Part shown: piece after piece, positions 48,382 through 60,260 of the stretch | How the letters are laid out: the number at the start of each line of letters is the position of its first letter | Numbering within the stretch: position 1 is the first letter of the stretch | Source: Akebia trifoliata | Lineage: Eukaryota > Streptophyta > Magnoliopsida > Ranunculales > Lardizabalaceae | NCBI GenBank assembly: GCA_017979445.1 | Contig: CM030714.1 | Span: 15,371,892-15,435,891, forward strand | Length of the DNA: 64,000 bases | Direction: 5' to 3' | The notes under the pieces: generated by a model | Told to the model about the DNA's origin: nothing | What the model saw: only the letters and a program-made list of their open reading frames with translations | Database searches by the model: none | Translations under genes and position numbers: made by a program

Positions 48382-49820
48382 GCACCCTCTATATTGTTTG
48401 CTCCAAAGATTAGAAGGTTTGCCACGAGAATACCATGGTGAGCATTAATTGGGAAAAGATGTTGAGCGCACCATGACACTACTGATCTGGGTCCAAAAAA
48501 TCGATACCAAGTAAAATACGACAAGTAAAAAGCATAAACATATTAATAGCGTAAAATACGAAAAGTAATAAGTATATACATATTAATAGCAGCAACAACA
48601 AAACAGATGAGACCAGTTGCCAACATTAAAATTTTTAGTCCAGATTTCCTTTTAATAAACCAAGAACCGCCCAAAATAGATCGGTTGAAGCAACCATTGT
48701 CTATAGGAGTCCTTCATGAGTAACTAGATCCTTAAATTTGGGAGCGAAGATCAAAGGTAAGATTTTGTTGGCGAAGTAGACGAGATCACAATGCTTGGTT
48801 TGATCTCGAACCGATCTTTAACAAATTGATTTGAAATTGGGGTTGAAGAAGATGATCAAAGAAAGGTTGATGGTTGAGAGGAAATCTAAAAAAAAAAAAC
48901 TCCTAAAGTCTCTGCAACCTGAGGTCTGCAATCTGGGTTTTTGGAGATTCAAAATCAGAAAATCGAAATGTTTCACTTTTGATTTCGTTTCTTTTCTTTC
49001 TCCTTTTTTGCTTTTATGCTTTTTTTTGTTGCTTTTCTTATCGATTTCGATTAAGAGGGAGAGAGAGAGATAGAGAAAGAGAGAAACATCTCTCTCTGTT
49101 TGCTGATTTTCGTCCTCTTCTTTGTGGAGAAGAAGATAGAAATCAACAAAAATGGATTTCTGCTAATGGCACACCACGTGTAAAATTTTTTTGTTCTTGA
49201 AGTTTTCTCCTTATCACAAACAACATTAAAAAAGGCAATTTTTTTTTTATTTCCTGCACACATCACTCACAAATAATTTATTTTCACAACTTGCCACTTA
49301 TGCCTAGTAAAGCACTAAAAAAATTCATGAAAATTAATTTTAAAAATAAAAAAATAAAAAAATCAAAAAATAACTCTCATCCCAACCACCATCATTCCAT
49401 CATCAATTTATATCAATTTGAATCTTTCATTATTTAGGGTCATCCCAAAATGATCCTAGATTGAATCATAAAAAGTGATACTCCGAAATGACATACCCAA
49501 AATCAATCCAAATAATGTCAAGAAAAGATAATACAACTCAAAAATATAAAATAAACCAAAAAATGAAAATGGTTCAATAACCATTTTTTTAGACTATTAT
49601 CCTCTTGACATCTTGCATTATTTAGGGTCATTCCGAATGATCCTAGATTGAACCATAAAAATGTGCCAAAACAAAGTATTCAGAATCCAAACAAATGATC
49701 AATAATCGAGCCATAAAAAATAAATAAATAAAATAAAATAAATCGAACTAAATAAAAAAAAACTAGGTCATCCTGACAATGTTTCCATACTTGGGGTTTT
49801 TCAATTCTGATCCTCAATAG
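48382..49820 (-). other. Tat-2 leader, PBS-proximal part
   Basis: Continues the Tat-2 leader after the chromovirus. It includes the repeated tagggtcat-type words (49430-49460, 49618-49650) that match 12770-12975 in Tat-1 in reverse orientation. A purine-rich gagagaga stretch lies at 49057-49090. The frames at 48831-49266 have no domains. Confidence 0.6.
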
Positions 49821-49838
49821 TCCCTAGTGGAGTTGCCA
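49821..49838 (-). promoter_or_regulatory. Tat-2 primer-binding site
   Basis: Minus strand TGGCAACTCCACTAGGGA next to the 5' LTR; two or three differences from the Tat-1 site. Confidence 0.72.
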
Positions 49839-49839
49839 C

Positions 49840-51425
49840 TGAAAGCGCCCTCGCTCCGTGGGGTGCGCGGATCCGCTTTTGCCTTTGAGGTTTGGGAGTC
49901 GCCACCTAGTTATTACGGTCTAGGAACCGAACATCGACTCGAAATGGATAAATAAACAACTAATCTACTAAAAAAATAACTGAGTCCGGGGATCACGTTA
50001 CGGGATTGCCGTCAAACGTCGGTCTCTATTAATTCCCAAATAAAAATACATTGTTAAAAAGACCTAAATAATAAAATAATAAAAATAAAAATAAAAAATT
50101 ACCTTCACAAACACAACGATTTTGTTCCCTCAGATTTGATAGAACAGTTCCTTGTGCAGTATTCCACGCTTCGTTCTGTCACCGAATTTACTTCAGATCT
50201 CCAAGATGATGTATTTTCTTCTTAGATCTAAATTTTCTAACTTTTTCTGAATTTCTGGGTGTTTTTGAAGAGCTTCTAGGTGTTTTTTGAGCGAAAGTTG
50301 GGGTATGGATGTTAGGTAAGGAGTTAGGGCTCCAAAATTAGGGTTTATGGGAGGCTAGGGAAGCTTTTCAACCTACTTTTTTAGGATTTATTTTTTCATC
50401 CGAAAATATGTTGTAGAGACTCCTATTTATAGATTTTTTTAAGTGCTTGTTTTGATAGAGTTAGTGTTTAATTAGAATTGTTTTAGGTAGAGTTAGTGTT
50501 TAATTAGAATTGTTTTAAATAGAGTTATTGTTTAATTAGAATTATTTTAAATAGAGTTATTGTTTTATTAGAATTATTTTAGGATTTTGACTTTTAGTTT
50601 CACTTGATTGACTTTAAGATTTTGACTTTAGTCTTATTTGATTGACTTTAAGATTTTGACTTTAGTCTTACTTGATTGACTTTTTAGATGTTGACTTTAA
50701 TTTTACTTGATTAACTTTAAGATTTTGACTTTAGTATTACTTGATTGACTTTAATTTTGACTTTAGTCTTACTTGATTGACTTTAAGATTTTGACTTTAG
50801 TCTTACTTGATTAAATTTAATTTTAATTAGGATTTCACTTTACATTAATTTCAAAAATTTTAATTATTAAAATTATAAAATTATCATTTTACCCTTGGAG
50901 AGGACTTTTTGCATTCTAAGTCGTTTTTCAATATTCTAGGATGTTTTGGAATCAATTTTTCATAAGGAATTCAATGAAAATATTGGTTTGTGTCATTTAT
51001 GAATTTTTTTGTACGAAATGGTCGTGAACTTTATAAGGGGCATTTTCATAATTTTGTAAAAATTGGCTAAATGATTTATTTTATTTTGATTTGTTGTTTT
51101 ATGTGTTTCAAGGGTTTTCCTAAGTGTAATGTAGGCTCTAGGGATGTTTGAGATTATGGGTATTTTAGTAATTTGATCATTTTTTAGTAATTTTTATCAT
51201 AAAGCTTATTTTTGTCTATAAGATGATGATTTATATGTTTTTGGGATTATATTTTTCTAGCGTAGCATGGTTTTTACAGTTTTATTAGTTTGAGATACCT
51301 CATCCGAATTTCTGAAACGCATCGAGTAACAAATAAAGCATTGTGATGAACATCATCATTAGGAACCGTCGCAATCGGGTTGACGAATTGATTAATCAGG
51401 CGAATGCAAAAATGGGGTGTCTACA
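49840..51425 (-). repeat. Tat-2 5' LTR (1586 bp)
   Basis: Plus-strand tgaaagcgccctc...ggtgtctaca. TATA box at 50424-50431. It carries an expanded series of gattttgactttagtctta units (50580-50820), longer than in the 3' LTR. Confidence 0.9.
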
Positions 51426-51430
51426 GAAAC

Positions 51431-52640
51431 TCTTGTGATAAAAAAATATTTCAAATGTTTTGCCATAAAGGTAATGTCTCTAAATCCTTAAGGGAAAATA
51501 ATAAATGCTAACTCCAAATTGGGAATTGAAAATTTCTTCTTGTGTACCCTCAACTTCTTCGATACATGGGCTACGATATTCTCGTTTTGCATCAACACAC
51601 ATCCCAAATCTATCTCAGATGCAAATGTGTAAATAGTCAACTTCTTCTCAGCAATTGGAGATATCATAATTGATACAACCATCAATCTTTTCTTTAATTT
51701 TTAGAATGCTAATTCACACTTGTCGTCCTATTCAAACTTTACGTTCTTCTGAGTCAATTGTGTCAAAACTGCTGCAAGGGTGAAGAAACCCTCAACAAAC
51801 CTTTTGTAATGCCTAACCATTTGAAGAAAGCTTCCAATCTCTATAACTGTCTTGGGTTATTTCCAATTCCATACTGCTTCTACCTTTGTAGGATCTATTA
51901 AAATTTCTTCTTTCGATACCATGTGGCCCAAAAAGTTTACCTCGATTAGTCAAAATTCACATTTGTTGAATTTGACACACAATTGATGTTCTCTCAAAAT
52001 TTGAAGAATAATCCTCAAATGTTCTTCGTAGTCTTCCTTCGTTTTGGAGTAAATTAGAATGTCATCTATAAACGCGATCATGAACTTGTCGAGATGCTCC
52101 TAAAATACATTATGCATATAAAGTCCATAAATGTTATTGGTGCATTCATTAGATAGAAAGGTATCACTAGATACTCAAAGTGTCCTAACCTTGTGTGAAA
52201 AATTATCTCTGGAATATATTTCTCCTTTATCCTCAATTGATGGTACCCAGATCTGAGATCGATCTTGGAAAAGTGTTATGCACATTGCAATTGTCTAACA
52301 AGTCCTCTATTCAGGAAAAAAGTGTATTTATTCTTGATAGTTACTTGGTTCAATCTCTTGTAGTCAATGCACAATCGTAATAAATCATCATTCTTCTTCA
52401 CAAATACAATTAGAACTTCCCAAGGTGAGAAACTCAGTTTAATAAAACCAAACTTGTAAGCTCATCAATTTGTGCCTTCAACTCTCGCGTTTCCACTTGT
52501 GCCATCCGATATGGTGCAATGGTTATCGGTTATGTGTCGAGTGTCAAGTATATAGAGAACTCTATCTCTCAGTTTGGTGGTAATCCCGGTAACTCTTTTG
52601 GAAAGAAATAACTTTGTTAGTGTTATTCACAAGAAGTTAC
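51431..52640 (-). pseudogene. RNase H and RT remnants of the old Tekay-like element
   Basis: RNase H: 51685-51488 reads YTFASEIDLGCVLMQNENIV and KKLRVHKKKFSIPNLELA, the Tekay pattern with the first catalytic Asp replaced (TFAS for TDAS). RT: frames at about 52140-51930 give [13 protein letters not shown] sequence with FIDDILIYS, in which the usual YLDD is FIDD, followed by EHLRIILQ and VKFNKCEF. Further RT sequence extends to about 52640 with stops and frame changes. It joins the integrase remnant at 34485 once Tat-2 is removed. Confidence 0.8.
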
Positions 52641-53100
52641 TTTTAAAATAATAATTAAACTTAAATAAATTTGGAGCTTTTGTCGTTGTTCTTGTTGTGT
52701 AGGGTGGTTCCGATAGTAATCATTCTTCTTCTCGTCCTCACGTAGAACCTGTTCGATACATCCTGGAGCCACTACGTGTATTCACACCCTCTTGTAATAA
52801 TAATTTTTATCCAGGTGGATATACTTAATACCAGACTACAAGCGATATTACTTGAGGCATGGCAGGATCGGCTTCTACTAATTTTATTTCAAACGAGTTT
52901 TGACTTCCGAATCCTTTTATGTCTTTGATTGGTTTTGTTCTTGAGAAGACTAAGCCAGTATTCAAGTCTCGCTTTGAGTCTACTCACAAAGAGAGAGAGA
53001 GAGAGAACTTGATCATGATGATGTCATGCATCTCGGGACTTGATGTGAATATGATTTTAAGGTGGTATTGAGACAAAATTTATAATTTATAATTTATAAT
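52641..53100 (-). other. Degraded region upstream of the Tekay-like RT
   Basis: Expected position of protease and gag C-terminus; no motif could be read with confidence. Contains a short gagagaga run at about 52990-53003. Confidence 0.4.
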
Positions 53101-54187
53101 TGAAAGCATACCCGATCCGCGTGAAGATATGTTTTTATATTTGGGGGTCGCCACCTAGTTTTACTGTTTAGGAATCGAAACACGATTTAAAATAGATATA
53201 AAAAACCTATGAAAAGAATGGGTCCGGAGATCACGTTACGAGATTGGAAGGTGTTAGGCACCAATCCCGCCCGGTGAACGTCGATTTCTACTTTTCTCAA
53301 TAATTTTACATTGTAAAAATGACCTAAAAATTAAAATAAAAAATAACCTTTTTATTTGGGTGACTACGACAGTCAATTTCCTCCAAACTGGCGGAGAGCG
53401 TTCTTCTTGTGAGTTTTCCTACTTTCGTCTCCGTTATTAAATTCGCTTTTAATCTCCGAGATGAGGTATTCTTCTCCTAGATCTGAATATTTTTTTTTAG
53501 TTTTTCTAGGTGTTTAGAGGGTTTCTAGGTGTGTTTTAGGTAAAAGAATAAGATTTTGGAGTTAAGTAAGGACTTGGGACTTCAGATTTAGGGTTTTGGG
53601 AAGGTTTGGGAGAGTTTTTGGCCTCTCTTTCCTATGATATTTCTTGAGCTGCGAATTTAGGTAGTGGATGCTTCTTTTTATAGAGCTTTTTGGGAGTTTT
53701 TGGGTTTAACTAGGTCTTTTAAAGTTGTTTAATTAGGATTTTGAATCTTACGTAGAATGAAAAAATTTAGTTTTTGGAGAAACCCCCTAATGGAGGATTT
53801 TTTATTAGATTATATTTTTTGGGACCCCCCGATGGAGGGTTTTTTTAATAAATATCATGTGGGCCCTACTTAAATAAATGGGTCACCACTTAAAATTTGA
53901 CATGTGGGCTTAATTAATTAATTTTATTCGTTTAAAATTTTAAATTTAATTTATTAAGACTTCACTTTACATTAATTAATGTCTTAATTATTCGTTTGAA
54001 AATTTTGATTTTTAGGATTTGAAAAATTACCGTTTTGCCTTCAAAGAGGGCTTTTGAGTTGAAAGGTTGACTTTCGACATTTTGGGATCTTTTGAAATCA
54101 ATTGATCATAAGAAATTCAATGGGAGTATCAGTTTGTGTCACTTATGGGTTTCTAGCATAAAATGATTGTGTGCCTTATGAGGGTGT
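53101..54187 (-). repeat. Tat-3 3' LTR, truncated
   Basis: Starts tgaaagcatacccgatccg and follows the LTR-A layout (gtcgccacctagttt, gatcacgttacgagattgg, ggcaccaatcccgcccgg). It stops at 54187 inside the U3 region, where a plus-oriented LTR begins. About 400 bp of U3 and the PPT are missing. Confidence 0.75.
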
Positions 54188-55384
54188 TGTAGACACCCAA
54201 ATTTGATCGAGCCCTTGATCCAAAATGCCCCAAAAATCCTAAAAATTGGAATGGGCCCCAAAGCCCAAACCTTCAAAAATCTTTATTTCTTTCAATAAAT
54301 AGCCCAAGACTTTTCACGTGGCCCACGGACCAAAAACCCACCCCCACTCCTTTATATTCCTCAATTCATCTTAAACCAAACCCAAGCCCACTCAACTCAA
54401 CTCTCAAACCCATTCTTATTCTACCTATTACCCAAGCCCATTCAACTCATCCCAAATCAATTCATATTCAACCCAACATATTACCCAATCCCAATATCAC
54501 AACCAATTACCCAGTATCATCAAGGTATGACACATGTCATCACCCTATCTTACCTCCCTAATCAAACCACCAAACTTCCATTACCTTTCTCTAAAAAATT
54601 AACTATCCCATTACTTTTCTCTAAATATCATCTACCCATACCTCCAACCTACACCTCCTCCTTAACCTATCCTATCCATTCTTTCAAATCAAACACTTAC
54701 AACCTACACCTCCCCCTAATCTACCCTCATCATTCCCTACAAAACCCACATCTACAATCTAATCATACACCCCTCCTCTCAAATCAAGCACTCATCCTCT
54801 CCCATCAACTCATCTCAATCTTTCATTTCCACCTATTTTTAACACATGGCATCATCTCCCTCACATTCTTGAACCAAGGGTGAAGAGACTGACATTTTTA
54901 GTACAGACAATAAAAAACAACAAAAGGAAAATAGGAAAAAAGAAAGAAAGAAGATTAAAGAGAGGAGTGCCCAGCAACTTGGAGATAACTTTTTTTTTCT
55001 CTTCTTTCTTCATCACGTATAGCCACCTTCGTCATCCATAATTCTTTCACCATCACCTTCATCCTGCAGCAACCCATTACTTTCTTCCTCCTCTCTTTTC
55101 AGTAGCTACAATCACCCTCCACTTCTTCTCTATTGCTGTCCCATCTTCTTTTCCATGTTGTGCCGTCATCGTCTCCATTAAAACTTGCAACCTCCCCGTC
55201 CATTACAACCACTCTTGATATCCCATTTTCTTTTCCATTAAGCAAGCAATAGCCTTGTTGTACCAACGCCCCAATCCCCCCACTGTCTCTGTTGCACCAA
55301 CGCCTTCACTATCATATCAGCTATAGTAGCCACACTGTCATCATCTCCCTCATAACAACAGTTACACCAACGCCCCCACCATTA

Positions 55385-55615
55385 CAACCCCAACCTTGAG
55401 CCATTGATAGCCCCAAACTCCCTTTATAAGCAGCCCCAAACTCCATCCATTAACAACCCCAACCGTAGTCCATTAGCAGTCCCAAACTCCCTCCATTAGC
55501 AGCCCTAACCGTGGTCCATTGACAACCCCAAATTCCCTCTATTAACAGCCCCAAACTCCTTCTATAAGCAACCCCAAACTCCCTCCATTAACAGCCCATA
55601 TAGCAGCACCGTTAA
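55385..55615 (+). repeat. Minisatellite in LTR-D (about 27 bp)
   Basis: About eight degenerate copies of agccccaaactccctccatt with variable linkers. Confidence 0.8.
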
Positions 55616-55879
55616 CACCCTCTCCTACTCTCCTACTCTCATCTTTTTTCTAAATTCTCTTGACATATCTTTTTTTGACAGCAGCAATTTCATTTTTCTC
55701 ATGCATTTGGGCAGCGAGTATTCGAGTAATTCTGAAGGAATCCCAAGCAACCCAATTCTTGCACGTGGTATGTGTATTTAGTTATTTTTTTATTTTTTTT
55801 TTCCTTCTTCTTCTCTTTTTTAGTCGTTATTTCAATGTAAGGATTTTCTTTGTGTGTTAATTCGGGAATTCATATGTAC

Positions 55880-56410
55880 ACTCATTAATTTTTTGTGCAC
55901 ATTGGGAATTCAAAATTGGATTTTTCGATAAAACGGACATTGAATTGATTCACTGATTCGTGTGTGCATAAGAATTTCAAGATCGATTTTTTAATAAAGT
56001 GGCCATGTGAGTCAACTCACTGATTTGTGTGAGTATGGGAATTTCAAAATTGATTTTTTAATAAAATTGCCACGTGAATCAACTCACTGATTTCTAAGTA
56101 AATCGAAATTTCAAAATTGATTTATTAACAAACTAGACATTGAGTTAACTCACTAATTTGTATGTGTGCATAGGAAACTAAAATCAATTTTTTGATAAAA
56201 TTGACACGTGAGCCGATTCACTGATTTTTGGTGTACATAGAAATTTCAAAATCAGAGTTTTTGATGAAATGGACATGTGAGTTGACTCACTGATTTTGGT
56301 GGACATTGGGAAGTGAAAACTTATTTTACTTTTCAAAATGTTGTCAACGAGTCGACTCGCTGATTTATGTGCACGTGGCATTAAAATCAATTTCTTCTGT
56401 TCCAAAGTGC
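55880..56410 (+). repeat. Tandem array in LTR-D (about 75-80 bp units, about 7 copies)
   Basis: Units share gggaatttcaaaattgatt, then ataaaatggccacgtgag and tcaactcactgatttgtg. Inverted relatives occur in LTR-C at 27500-27960, which links LTR-C and LTR-D. Confidence 0.85.
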
Positions 56411-57050
56411 GATCAAATCAATTTAGTTTTTTCTGTGCCATTATCAAACGTGAGATTCTACTATGTAAAATACGAAGAATTCACGTGGTAAAAATGGATT
56501 CTTGAAAATTCACAACTTGCTAATTTTGGGGATGTACGGGTTTTTCATTGATTTGGTGATTTTTCTAAAATCATGATTTTCTATTTTTGAAAAATTAATG
56601 TTTGTAAATTTCTAATTTGGAAAATCCAATAATGATAATTCTCTAATTTGGAAAATTCTTTTGCAAATTTCTAATTTGGGACTCTCACATTTGAAAATTT
56701 CTATTTCGAGAAGATTATGTTTCCAAATTTTCAATTTGGAAGCTTTTCATATTTTTATAAACTCTCAATTTAGGAAATTTCAAATTTTTAATTTAGAAAT
56801 TTCATGAATTCCCAAATTAGAAGTTTCATATTCCCAATTTTCCATTTTAGAAAGTTTTTACAAATTCCTATTTTTAGTTGATTTGAAAAATCTTCACATA
56901 TTTGAATTTGTAATTGAAATGTTGCCATGTGGACTTTGGAGCATAGGTCTGAATTAAGATTTTTTCAAATATTTCTATTTTTATGCGAAATTCGAGAAAT
57001 TATATGATATTTGGAAAATATTGGCCTTGAGATTCGTTTAGCACATTCGA
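56411..57050 (+). repeat. Degenerate aatttggaaa-type repeats in LTR-D
   Basis: Irregular short repeats of tttctaatttgggaaattc variants from about 56590 to 56890; followed by a gat trinucleotide run (57059-57093). Confidence 0.65.
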
Positions 57051-57539
57051 TATAATTTGATGATGATGGTGATGATGATGATGATGATGATTGGACCATA
57101 ATCTTGACTTTAGTCTTTACCCGTTAACCGTAGGATAGTTTGGATCGTAGTAGAGATCGATCATCTCGATCGGGCGGGTTCGATGCCTAACACCTTCCGA
57201 AACCCGTAATCTGACCTCTTACCTATTTCTCTGATCCGTGGACCAACCCGATCCATTTCTGAGTCATTTATGATTCCTAAACCTAAACTAAGTGGCGACT
57301 CCTTATTCCTTAAAAATCCCCAATTAACCAATCGGACCCCTATCCACTATTTAGTGGAAAAAGGGTCGAGGCGATTTCATCCCCGAACTAAAAGTCTTAG
57401 GTCTTTGAGAGCAAGTTCTCACTAACAACATCAGATCCTTGAATTTTAGAAAATTCTCCTTGACTGATGCAAATATAATGAATATGCATGTGTGTGCAAT
57501 TATGTAATGAAAAACTGAATACGATAAATCTGAGTAAGG

Positions 57540-57990
57540 TCTGAGTAAATCTAAGTAAGGTCTGAGAAAAATCTCAGAGGGTATAAGCAAAATTTGAGAT
57601 ACATCTCAGTGGGGTCTAAGCAAAATTTGAAAAAATTTCAATAGGGTCTAAGAAAATCCGAGAAGAATCTCAGTGGGGTCTCAGCAAAATTCGAGAAGAA
57701 TCCTGATGGGTTTGAGCAAAATCCAAGAAGAATCTTGGCGAGTTTGAGCAAAATCCTTAAAGAATTTTAGCGGGCCTGAGCAAAATCCGAGAAGAATCTC
57801 GGTGGGTCTGAGCAAAATCAAAGAAAAATCTCGGTGGGGTCTGAGAAAAATTTGAGAAGATTCTCGACGGGTCTGAGCAAAATCTGAACAGAATCTTGGC
57901 GGGTCTGATTAAAATCCAAGAAGAATCTCGACGGGATTCGAACAAAATTTGAGAAGAATCTTGACAGGTTTGAGCAAAATCTGAAAAAGA
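57540..57990 (-). repeat. Tat-3 3' UTR minisatellite (33-34 bp, about 13 copies)
   Basis: Units such as gagaagaatctcggcggg followed by tctgagcaaaatcc. The minus-strand form (CCGCCGAGATTCTTCTCGG, then ATTTTGCTCAGA) is clearly related to the Tat-1 unit. Short frames such as 57757-57945 are translations of the array. Confidence 0.88.
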
Positions 57991-58619
57991 ATGAATAAAT
58001 TTGAGAAAGAAAGAATACCTTACTCTACTATTCTTGGTGGAAGGGTGATGAACTATTCTTTGGGCAAAACTAAAGCTGAGATAAAAAAAACGTTTCTATT
58101 TGAACCTCAAGGTTTTTAAAATTTTTTATGAATTAAATCCCAAATTTTAACTTCCTTTGAACCTCATGGATTTTCAAAAAAATTGTTATCAATAGGGTAA
58201 CCTTAAATTCGGGGTGCTCATTATCCTTTAGGGTTATGATTGATCAAGCTTCAGAACAAAATGCCCCTAGTTTGACAGGAAACATTGCACTGGAGATAAT
58301 TGAATACAGTTTGAAAAAATAAATGCCCCTAGTGTAAAGGAGAAAACTACATGCTATAGAAAAAGAAAATGCCCCTTGTTATGAAGGTTTGAAATATTTG
58401 ATTACCACAAGCATAATAAAGATTCAACTTTTAATTTTGATTTTTTATATTAAATATTTTGAGTTAGGCTTAAGAGAACAAAAAATTTCCTTTAGAGATT
58501 CATCGTAGAATATAACCCTTCTCCCTTTTGGTTCTCTTAGGGAAGCAATCATAGAGTCTTTGCTTGGTTTAAGTTGGGTATTGAAATATGGTCATTCAGA
58601 CTTCTGATGTTTTGGCTCG

Positions 58620-58935
58620 GGCCGCCCTTTTAGCTTTTCAACTCAACAGAGATTTTCTTTTGATTTTTGATTGCTCTAACTTTTGCCTAGATTGCCATTT
58701 CAAGTTTTTGATCTAGTGAGTTTACAATTTTTTTTTTTAATTTTTTTTTACTCTGATTGTTGTTAAGACCGTTCTTGCGAATTTTTGCCTAAGTCGACCT
58801 TTCGGATTTTTAACCTAATAAGCTTTTTTATTTGCTCTAATTATTGCCAAGGCTGTCCTTTCGGATTTTCAACTTTGCGAGCTTGTCTTAATTTTTGCCT
58901 AAGTTGCCCTTTCGAGTTTTCAACCTAGCAAGCCC
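58620..58935 (-). repeat. Tat-3 3' UTR tandem array of the gccctttcggattttcaac type
   Basis: About five units of roughly 55-65 bp; inverted counterpart of 17155-17510. Confidence 0.78.
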
Positions 58936-59559
58936 CATTTTTTTCTTTTTGTTCTCTTTTAAACTTCTGAAATTACTGTCTGATCTTGTTTTGCTACCTT
59001 CCTTGATTTTTTCACATGGACTTTCATGGGTAAGCTTAGAACTGGACATAAAAAGAAAGAAAGTTTAAGGCTCAAAAACTTGAATGCCATTTGTGTGGCA
59101 TTTCTTTTGAATTTTCTTCCTTATTTTGATATCCTTTTTTTCTTTTATCTCTTGGTAAGGGAATATATGTTTTTTTTTTTAATTTTCTTTCCCATTTTGA
59201 TAATATCCTTTTTTCTTTAGATTTTTGTTTTGTTTATGGGGGATATATATTTTTTATTTCAACGTGGTCGGGCTTGAAATAACTTCTTAGGTTGTCTACA
59301 TACCCCAGAATTTTGGGATCACACCAAAACGTAGTTCAAGTCATTCCCTCCCTTAGGTTAAGTGATCAGGTTGAGAAAGAAAAAGACATTTCTTTTTTAT
59401 TTTTTGAAAAGTACTGCAAAGGGCTGAGAAATGTGATGTTGAACTGGGTAGCAGGAAAATTGATTCGACCTAAGATGGCCTCCTTAAATGTAGTATTACT
59501 TGATCTGGTCAAGATTTATTGATTCCGATAGTTCAATTCCATCATGATATTGAAGTTTG

Positions 59560-60260
59560 ATGGCTTTTCCAGGTAATATTTCTTTGATAAGGAAAAGACA
59601 TTTCCAATTAGATTTGAATTTCCTTCTAAGGTCAAAGACAGGTGTTCGATTATCTAAGTCTCAAATCCCCGACTTGCAAGTAGAGAACTTTGACCTTCTT
59701 GTCAAATACGTGAACAACTCTTTTCTGACAAGCTTGTACGTGTTACAGAGCTCCAAGTTGTTTTTTTTCAATCAGGTTTAGTTCTTCATACCGTTGACGG
59801 ACCCAATCTGCTTCTAACAACTGACTTCTCATTAAAATCTTGAGAGACGGGATTTGCATTTCAACTGGTAAGACTACTTCCATACCATACACTAGAGAGT
59901 AGGGAATGGGTCCTGTGAAAGATCGTATCGAGGTGTGATAAGCTTATAATGCGAATGATAACTTCTTTGATCAATCCCGGTGTGATTGACACATTTCCTT
60001 GATGATTGTTTTGAGAATCTTATTGATTGCTTCAACTATTCCATTGGTTTGAGGATGGTAAGGAGATGATTTATGATGTGTGATCTTGAACTTTGAACAT
60101 AATGTAATAAACTCGGCTTTGAAGTGTGACTTGTTATTAGAGATCAATTTTGAAGGTACCCCGTATCGACTGATGATATTTACTTGGATGAATTTTGCAA
60201 CTCGAGATGCAGTAAGGACAACATTGATACATTTTGTAACATCTTATTTGATCTCATCGA
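59560..60260 (-). pseudogene. Tat-3 integrase remnant
   Basis: The minus strand near 60075-59960 reads HHKSSPYHPQTNGIVEAINK, then LKTIIKEMCQSHRD followed by a stop where Trp is expected. At about 59905-59850 a LVYGME-type block and a VEMQIP-type block follow. Homologous to the Tat-1 integrase remnant with a different set of lesions. Confidence 0.83.

Larger units (their letters stand above)
34491..51425 (-). mobile_element. Tat-2: Tat/Ogre-like element carrying a nested chromovirus
   Basis: TSD gaaac on both sides; 3' LTR 34491-35993, PPT 35994-36004, PBS 49821-49838, 5' LTR 49840-51425. The element is 16.9 kb including the 5.7 kb chromovirus (42653-48376), so about 11.2 kb on its own. Reading 5' to 3' on the minus strand: leader (49838-48382 and 42652-40700), gag remnant (39830-39205), a degraded stretch, 3' UTR arrays, PPT. 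Protease, RT, RNase H and integrase were not recognised, so pol is deleted or destroyed and the element is non-autonomous. Confidence 0.88.
54188..57379 (+). mobile_element. LTR-D: plus-oriented long LTR (3192 bp), apparently solo
   Basis: Starts TGTAGACACCC and ends gggtcgaggcgatttca. Its last 250 bp carry the family end pattern (gttcgatgcctaacacctt, then aagtggcgactcc). No PBS follows and no duplication of ggtgt was found at the right side; the flank is Tat-3 3' UTR. Its C-rich first part (to 55620) resembles LTR-B. Short frames at 54527-54883 and 55660-55860 are not genes. Confidence 0.65.
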
